DNA of 64,000 nt, from contig NZ_KZ857175.1 of NCBI RefSeq assembly GCF_003350925.1, positions 272,328 to 336,327 on the forward strand, written 5' to 3'. The stretch is from Dyella tabacisoli. GTDB lineage: Bacteria > Pseudomonadota > Gammaproteobacteria > Xanthomonadales > Rhodanobacteraceae. The notes below the pieces were generated by a model that was given only the letters and a program-made list of their open reading frames with translations, was not told the DNA's origin and did no database searches. Shown piece by piece: positions 59,919 to 64,000 of the stretch. How positions within the stretch are numbered: the first letter of the stretch is position 1; the number at the start of each line of letters is the position of its first letter. A program made the position numbers and the translations under genes.

Positions 59919-62087
59919 TCAATACAAATCAATCGGATCCACATCCAGCGACCAGCGCACGCGTCGTGCCGACGGCATCGCGGACAGCAGTCGTTGCCAA
60001 GGTCGCAGCGCGTTGTGCAGCAGGCTGCGGCTAGGGGCTTCGATCAACAACTGACCGCGATAGCGGCCCGCGCGCAGCGGCATCGGTGCGGGCATTGGCC
60101 CGGCAATCTGCAATTGATCGACATTCAGCGCGGCATGCGCTTCGGCGAGAAAGGTGTCGACATGAGGGCGCTGATGGGCTTCGGCGCGCAGCAAGACTTG
60201 ATGGCTATAGGGCGGCAGTTGCGACAGGCGGCGCTCGGTCAGCAACTCTTTCGCGGCGGCGGCGTAGCCCTGCGCAAGCAGGCCGCGCAACAGCGGATGC
60301 TCGGGATGATGGGTTTGCAACAGCACGCGTCCGGGCTTGCGTGCACGGCCAGCGCGGCCGGCTACTTGCACCACCAATTGCGCGAGTCGTTCGCTGGCGC
60401 GGAAATCGACGCTGAGCAAACCCTCGTCCACCCCGACAATGGTGACCAGGGTGAGGTTAGGCAGGTCGTGGCCTTTGGCCAGCATTTGCGTGCCGACCAG
60501 GATCGCCGGCCCATCGGCACGCAACCCCTCCAGCAAATCTTCAAAAGCGTCGCGGCGACGGGTGGTTTCGCGGTCGATACGCAGCACGGGCACATCGGGA
60601 AACTGCGCGACCAGCGCTTCTTCCAATCGTTCGGTACCTTGGCCTTGCGGTTTTAGATTGGGCGCGTTGCAAGCCGGGCAGGTTTCCGGCACCCGCGTCT
60701 GGTAATCGCAGTGATGGCAGATTAGCTGGCGCCGACCGACATGCAAGGTCATCGGATGTTCGCAGCGCGGGCATTCGGCGTGCCAGCCACAGCTATGGCA
60801 CAGCAACACCGGGGCATAGCCGCGTCGATTGCGAAATACCAGCACCTGTTCGCCGCGCGCCACGGTTTCGCTGACCGCGCTGAGCAGCGCCGGCGACAAG
60901 CCGTGTTCCAGGCGCTGCGCACGCATGTCGATGATTTGCACTTGCGGCGGTCGTGTCGTGCCTGGCCGTGCGCGCAAATGCAGTGCGCGATAACGGCCGG
61001 CTTCGACATTGGCCAGTGATTCCAGCGAGGGCGTGGCCGAGCCGAGCAGCACCGGCACATTCAGCGCGCGCGCGCGCAGCAGAGCCAGATCGCGCGCGTG
61101 ATAACGAAAGCCATCTTGTTGCTTGTAGGCGCCGTCGTGTTCTTCGTCGACGATAATGATGCCGGCCTGCGGCAAAGGGGTGAACACCGCTGAGCGAGTG
61201 CCGAGAATGACCTTGGCTTCGCCGGAGCGGGCGCGCAACCAGGCGCGTGCCCGATCGCCTTCGGCCAGGTTGGAATGCAGCACTTCGATCGCTACGCCCA
61301 GGCGCTCGCGCAGGCGGCGCATCGTCTGCGGCGCCAGGCCGATCTCCGGTACCAGCAGCAGCGCCTGCTTGCCTTGCGCCAGCACCTGTTCGATCAAGGC
61401 GAGGTAGACCTCGGTCTTGCCGCTGCCGGTCACGCCATCGAGCAGAAACGGCTGAAAGCTGCCGAGCGTAGCGCTGATTTCGCTGGCGGCGTGCTGCTGT
61501 TCTTCGGTCAGCGGCCACGGCGTGGTGATCTGCTGATCGACGGCGGCGATGCGCTCACCACGCTCGATCAAGCCACTGGTGGCCAGGCGGCGGGCGGCGG
61601 TGCGCCAGCTCGGCAGATGCACGTCCAGTTCACCGGCAGCGAGCGGGCCGGTGGCCAGGACATCCAACAAGAGCTTGCTGCTGCCGCGCCGGCTGCCGGC
61701 GTCGCGCGCGCTTTGACCGGCCACGGTCAGGGTCCAGATTTCTTCGCCGGTGGCGGGCAGGGGCTTGTCTTCACGCAGCGCTAACGGCAGTGCGTTGGCA
61801 TAGGCCTCGCCGGGTGCGCCCAGCCAGTAGTCGGCGGCCCAGGCCAAGGTCTTCATCAACTCAGGGTCGAGCAAGGGAGTGTCGTCGAGCAGACGCAGTA
61901 CGCGCTTGAGCCGGTTGCCGCCAACACTGGCTTCGACATCGGCGGCGACCACGACACCGACCATTTTGCCGCGGCCAAATGGCACCAGCACTCGGCTACC
62001 GGCGTCGCACTTACCTACCGCAGGCGGCAGATAGTCGAACAGGGTGGGCAAAGGTACGGGTAGGGCGACACGGAGTACGGCGGGCAT
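59919..62087 (-). CDS. priA: Primosomal protein N' (replication restart helicase PriA)
   Basis: 3'-5' helicase of 722 residues that reloads the replisome at collapsed forks. It begins LRVALPVPLPTLFDYLPP (3'-DNA-binding domain), then Walker A GVTGSGKTEVY, the box IIVDEEHDGAYKQ, GSATPSLES and a zinc region with paired cysteines from CHSCGWHAECPRCEHPM through CHHCDYQTRVPETCPAC, all standard. The start is the ATG before MPAVLRVALPV; a start 8 codons earlier is possible. A pair of perfect DnaA boxes lies about 160 bases upstream. Confidence 0.96.
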   Translation of the reverse strand: MPAVLRVALPVPLPTLFDYLPPAVGKCDAGSRVLVPFGRGKMVGVVVAADVEASVGGNRLKRVLRLLDDTPLLDPELMKTLAWAADYWLGAPGEAYANALPLALREDKPLPATGEEIWTLTVAGQSARDAGSRRGSSKLLLDVLATGPLAAGELDVHLPSWRTAARRLATSGLIERGERIAAVDQQITTPWPLTEEQQHAASEISATLGSFQPFLLDGVTGSGKTEVYLALIEQVLAQGKQALLLVPEIGLAPQTMRRLRERLGVAIEVLHSNLAEGDRARAWLRARSGEAKVILGTRSAVFTPLPQAGIIIVDEEHDGAYKQQDGFRYHARDLALLRARALNVPVLLGSATPSLESLANVEAGRYRALHLRARPGTTRPPQVQIIDMRAQRLEHGLSPALLSAVSETVARGEQVLVFRNRRGYAPVLLCHSCGWHAECPRCEHPMTLHVGRRQLICHHCDYQTRVPETCPACNAPNLKPQGQGTERLEEALVAQFPDVPVLRIDRETTRRRDAFEDLLEGLRADGPAILVGTQMLAKGHDLPNLTLVTIVGVDEGLLSVDFRASERLAQLVVQVAGRAGRARKPGRVLLQTHHPEHPLLRGLLAQGYAAAAKELLTERRLSQLPPYSHQVLLRAEAHQRPHVDTFLAEAHAALNVDQLQIAGPMPAPMPLRAGRYRGQLLIEAPSRSLLHNALRPWQRLLSAMPSARRVRWSLDVDPIDLY

Positions 62088-62592
62088 GGAGAAACAGTGT
62101 AACCGCGTCAAGACTTATCCAAAGAGTCAAGCGTGCGAACCGGCATGCGGCGGCGAATGGCAGGTGACAGGTGTGCTTGCGCATGTTTGCTGCCCTGTCA
62201 TCTAGGAGTCACAGGTAAGTGACTCTTCGGGCGGGGCTTTTTCGCTTATCCACAGACCCTGTGGATAAGTCTGTGGATGCAGCTTGGAGAGGGTGTCTTT
62301 AGGCGCATAAGAACGGCTTTCCTGACAGCGTGTGCAAGTTTTAGCCATGCTGAAATAGTCTTTTATTTCAATATGTTGCAATTGGCGCTTGGCTGGCGTT
62401 CATCTGCTTGCCATCAAGTCGTTACAACTCTTGACAGTTTTGCGACGCTGTGAAAAACCCTGATTCGGGCCGCTTGTATGTGACGAAAAGCCGCACCAAC
62501 AGGCCTTTCACCATACGCCGACGAATCCTTAACTGTTCGGCGAATAAATCGCCCCCGCAGAGGGGCGGAAGGCCAAGCAGGTCGGTTCGCCT
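62088..62592. other. Gene-free region upstream of priA
   Basis: These 505 bases lack a supported gene. They hold the DnaA-box cluster at 62245-62279, an AT-rich patch near 62350-62385 (TCTTTTATTTCAATATG), and a small CGCCCC/GGGGCG hairpin near 62551-62570 that may terminate the DUF3667 gene. The priA promoter presumably lies here too. Confidence 0.5.
62245..62279. promoter_or_regulatory. Inverted pair of perfect DnaA boxes plus a third weak box
   Basis: TTATCCACA at 62246-62254 and its inverse TGTGGATAA at 62260-62268 both match the strict DnaA-box consensus, forming an 11-bp perfect palindrome with 3-base centre. A third, TGTGGATGC at 62272-62280, matches 7 of 9. DnaA may bind here to regulate priA or as a titration/reactivation locus. 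Confidence 0.75.
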
Positions 62593-63819
62593 CTAGTAGC
62601 TCGCAGCCCCGAATGCTATGGCGATGACCAAGGCAATCGTCAGGAGCCAGAGATAGCACCAGCCGACAAGAAGATATTTCAGCACGGTCATGATCCAGCC
62701 CTGGCGATAGATCCGCTTTTGCATCAGCAGCAGGTAGGCCATCGCCCACAGGCCCAGCCCGGCTTCGATCCAGCGCAGCGGCGCAGCCAGCCATGCGGCA
62801 TGAGGCACCAACCAGACGCCGAACATGCTGACCAGCGATATCAGCAACAAGGTGAGAAACAGGAAAGCGTGGCTGTGCAACGCCACGATCAGGTGCTCCA
62901 TATACAGCCGACGCCGGAACAGATAGACCACCTTCAGCAGCAAGGCGAATACCGGCATCAGAATGAACATGGTCATCGGCAGCACAGCGAAGGTGCCGGC
63001 TTTAAAGCGTTCAATAGCTTCACGCTTGGAATCGCCGCCGGCACGAAGGGCTTGCACATTCGCTTTCAGGTGCATCAGCCCACGATCCAGTTTGGCGTTG
63101 ACGAAATCCGGTAGCCAGGCAATGGATACCGGGTCGTGGCGGCTGCCCCAGTCATGGTTATTCAATGCACCATCGTCCTTGCTCAGCTCCTCCGTGGCCG
63201 GCTGACTGTTACTTGCTGCGGTGGAGCTGGCATGGGCCGGCGTGGCGGCAGAGGTGCTTGCGGCGGGTGCTTCACCCAAGGCGATCAGACGCTCGCGCGC
63301 TTGTCTGCGCAAGGCTTGCTCGGCGGTGTCCAGGCCGGCAGTGACGCCAGTTTGACGCGCAATCTCAAGTCCGGCCAATTGCCCCTTCAGGGACCGGCGC
63401 ACTTCGGCGGGCGTGGTTGCCTTGGCGAATGCATTCTCGCCTTCGCCAACCGAGATATGGCCGATGCTGTCGGTAGTGCTGGAGACCTGATCCAGCGCTA
63501 TGTGGCCCACAAAGAACGCCAGCAGGCACAGTATGAACATCAGCCGAAATGGCGTTACATAGCGCACCCGACGGCCGGAGAAATATTCCAGCGTCAGAAA
63601 GCCCGGCCGAATGAACAGCGGTGGCACGGTGTGTGCGATGCGGCCATCCACGTGCAGCACCATTTCCAGCGCGTCTTCCACGACGCCATGCACCGGCTTG
63701 AGTACGCTATGGATCGACTGGCCGCAGTCGTGGCAAAAGTCGCCTCGCATCGAGGTGCTGCAGTTCGCGCAGCACAACTCGCTGGCGCTGGTCAGTTCTT
63801 TCATTTGGTGCTTTTCCAT
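62593..63819 (-). CDS. DUF3667 membrane protein with N-terminal zinc ribbon
   Basis: Integral membrane protein of about 408 residues (from MEKHQMKELTS; a start five codons later is possible, and a still longer frame runs into the GGGGAAC repeats). The N-terminus has a zinc-ribbon-like CCANCSTSMRGDFCHDCGQ, followed by LTLEYFSGRRVRYVTPFRLMFILCLLAFF, the typical DUF3667 block. A long periplasmic, Ser/Ala/Thr-rich loop (about 110-250) precedes four C-terminal helices. Function unknown. Its last gene neighbour toward priA is the DnaA-box gap. Confidence 0.8.
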   Translation of the reverse strand: MEKHQMKELTSASELCCANCSTSMRGDFCHDCGQSIHSVLKPVHGVVEDALEMVLHVDGRIAHTVPPLFIRPGFLTLEYFSGRRVRYVTPFRLMFILCLLAFFVGHIALDQVSSTTDSIGHISVGEGENAFAKATTPAEVRRSLKGQLAGLEIARQTGVTAGLDTAEQALRRQARERLIALGEAPAASTSAATPAHASSTAASNSQPATEELSKDDGALNNHDWGSRHDPVSIAWLPDFVNAKLDRGLMHLKANVQALRAGGDSKREAIERFKAGTFAVLPMTMFILMPVFALLLKVVYLFRRRLYMEHLIVALHSHAFLFLTLLLISLVSMFGVWLVPHAAWLAAPLRWIEAGLGLWAMAYLLLMQKRIYRQGWIMTVLKYLLVGWCYLWLLTIALVIAIAFGAASY

Positions 63820-63858
63820 CCCCCGAAGCGCGCGATCTTGGCATAAGGGCTGTAGGGC

Positions 63859-64000
63859 AGGGAACGGGGAACGGGGAACGGGGAACATGAAGTTCGAGGG
63901 GATATGGTGGGTCTGCGTTCTTTTTTGACCTTTCTTTGTTTTTGCTCTTGCTTTTTTGCTCCTGCTTTTTAGGCTTTTCCCCGTTCCCCGTTCCCCGTTC
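63859..64000. repeat. GGGGAAC tandem repeats facing their inverted copy (cut by window end)
   Basis: Four 7-base units (AGGGAAC then three GGGGAAC) occupy 63859-63886. From about 63977 the inverse unit GTTCCCC is repeated at least three times up to the window edge. Between them is a pyrimidine-rich stretch with long T-runs (TTTCTTTGTTTTTGCTC). Together they form an inverted-repeat element of at least 140 bases; its right limit is not visible. Confidence 0.8.

Noticed and set aside
62088..62592. Chromosomal replication origin (oriC)
   Set aside because: DnaA boxes and an AT-rich patch are present, but only two strict boxes are seen and dnaA, dnaN, rpmH or gyrB are not adjacent; a regulatory or titration site is more likely.
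1..64000. tRNA, rRNA, CRISPR arrays, prophage or defence genes
   Set aside because: I looked for tRNA-like T-loops and CCA-adjacent stems, regularly spaced repeats and typical phage or defence motifs and found none; a covariance search would be needed to exclude small RNAs.

Overview
The window reads as a chromosomal segment of a GC-rich gammaproteobacterium of the order Xanthomonadales, most probably family Rhodanobacteraceae (Dyella, Rhodanobacter, Luteibacter or Frateuria relatives). This is inferred from base composition, the rpsU / yqeY / dnaG block with divergent tsaD, the trxA-rho pair divergent from rhlB, the TonB receptor, and the style of intergenic repeats. The genus cannot be fixed by eye. 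Almost all of it is intact, densely packed core or near-core genome. I saw no tRNA, rRNA, CRISPR array, phage or insertion-sequence transposase.

Layout. 1-7465: end of a Na/Pi cotransporter, then a metal-type (HME) RND efflux operon in the order adaptor, pump, outer-membrane factor. 7668-10403: a large secreted PHP-type metallohydrolase with tandem Ig-like domains. 10451-19621: DedA, then the macromolecular-synthesis block (dnaG, yqeY, rpsU, divergent tsaD) and folate/pteridine genes (folB, folK, folM), with a nested palindromic element wedged between folB and folK. 19841-26745: TonB-dependent receptor, msrC, TMEM175-like channel, bioD and an M3 peptidase. 26753-30440: a bufferin-type RiPP metallophore locus (bufA precursor, bufB MNIO enzyme, bufC partner, divergent DoxX) with an AraC regulator at its 3' end. 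30611-42312: gshA, a TctD/TctE-like two-component pair, rho, trxA, rhlB, ftsEX, a double-receiver protein and ung. 42682-46068: SPFH protein, esterase and rpoH; rpoH has a perfect CIRCE (HrcA) operator in its leader. 46171-54298: a two-component system followed by a second complete RND efflux operon. 54434-57273: a compact four-gene operon (outer-membrane barrel, flavinylated FMN-binding protein, ApbE flavin transferase, four-helix cytochrome-b-like membrane protein) behind a Fur-like site. 57474-64000: tal, type II NADH dehydrogenase, priA with a DnaA-box pair upstream, and a DUF3667 membrane protein.

How the genes work together. Two loci look like self-contained accessory systems. The bufferin locus would make a cysteine-rich, post-translationally modified periplasmic peptide that buffers a thiophilic metal such as copper. 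The 54-57 kb operon would carry electrons across the inner membrane, through heme b to a covalent FMN on a periplasmic protein, probably in response to iron. With two RND pumps, the window is rich in metal and stress functions. The remaining genes are housekeeping: replication restart and priming, transcription termination, RNA decay, division, folate and biotin, DNA repair.

Non-coding structure is also notable: the ~290 bp cloverleaf-like element at 16406-16698, a ~125 bp element with terminal inverted repeats present twice (13686 and 30458), a hairpin between bufA and bufB, a terminator-like hairpin inside the 3' end of rhlB, and GGGGAAC tandem repeats facing their inverted copy at the window edge.
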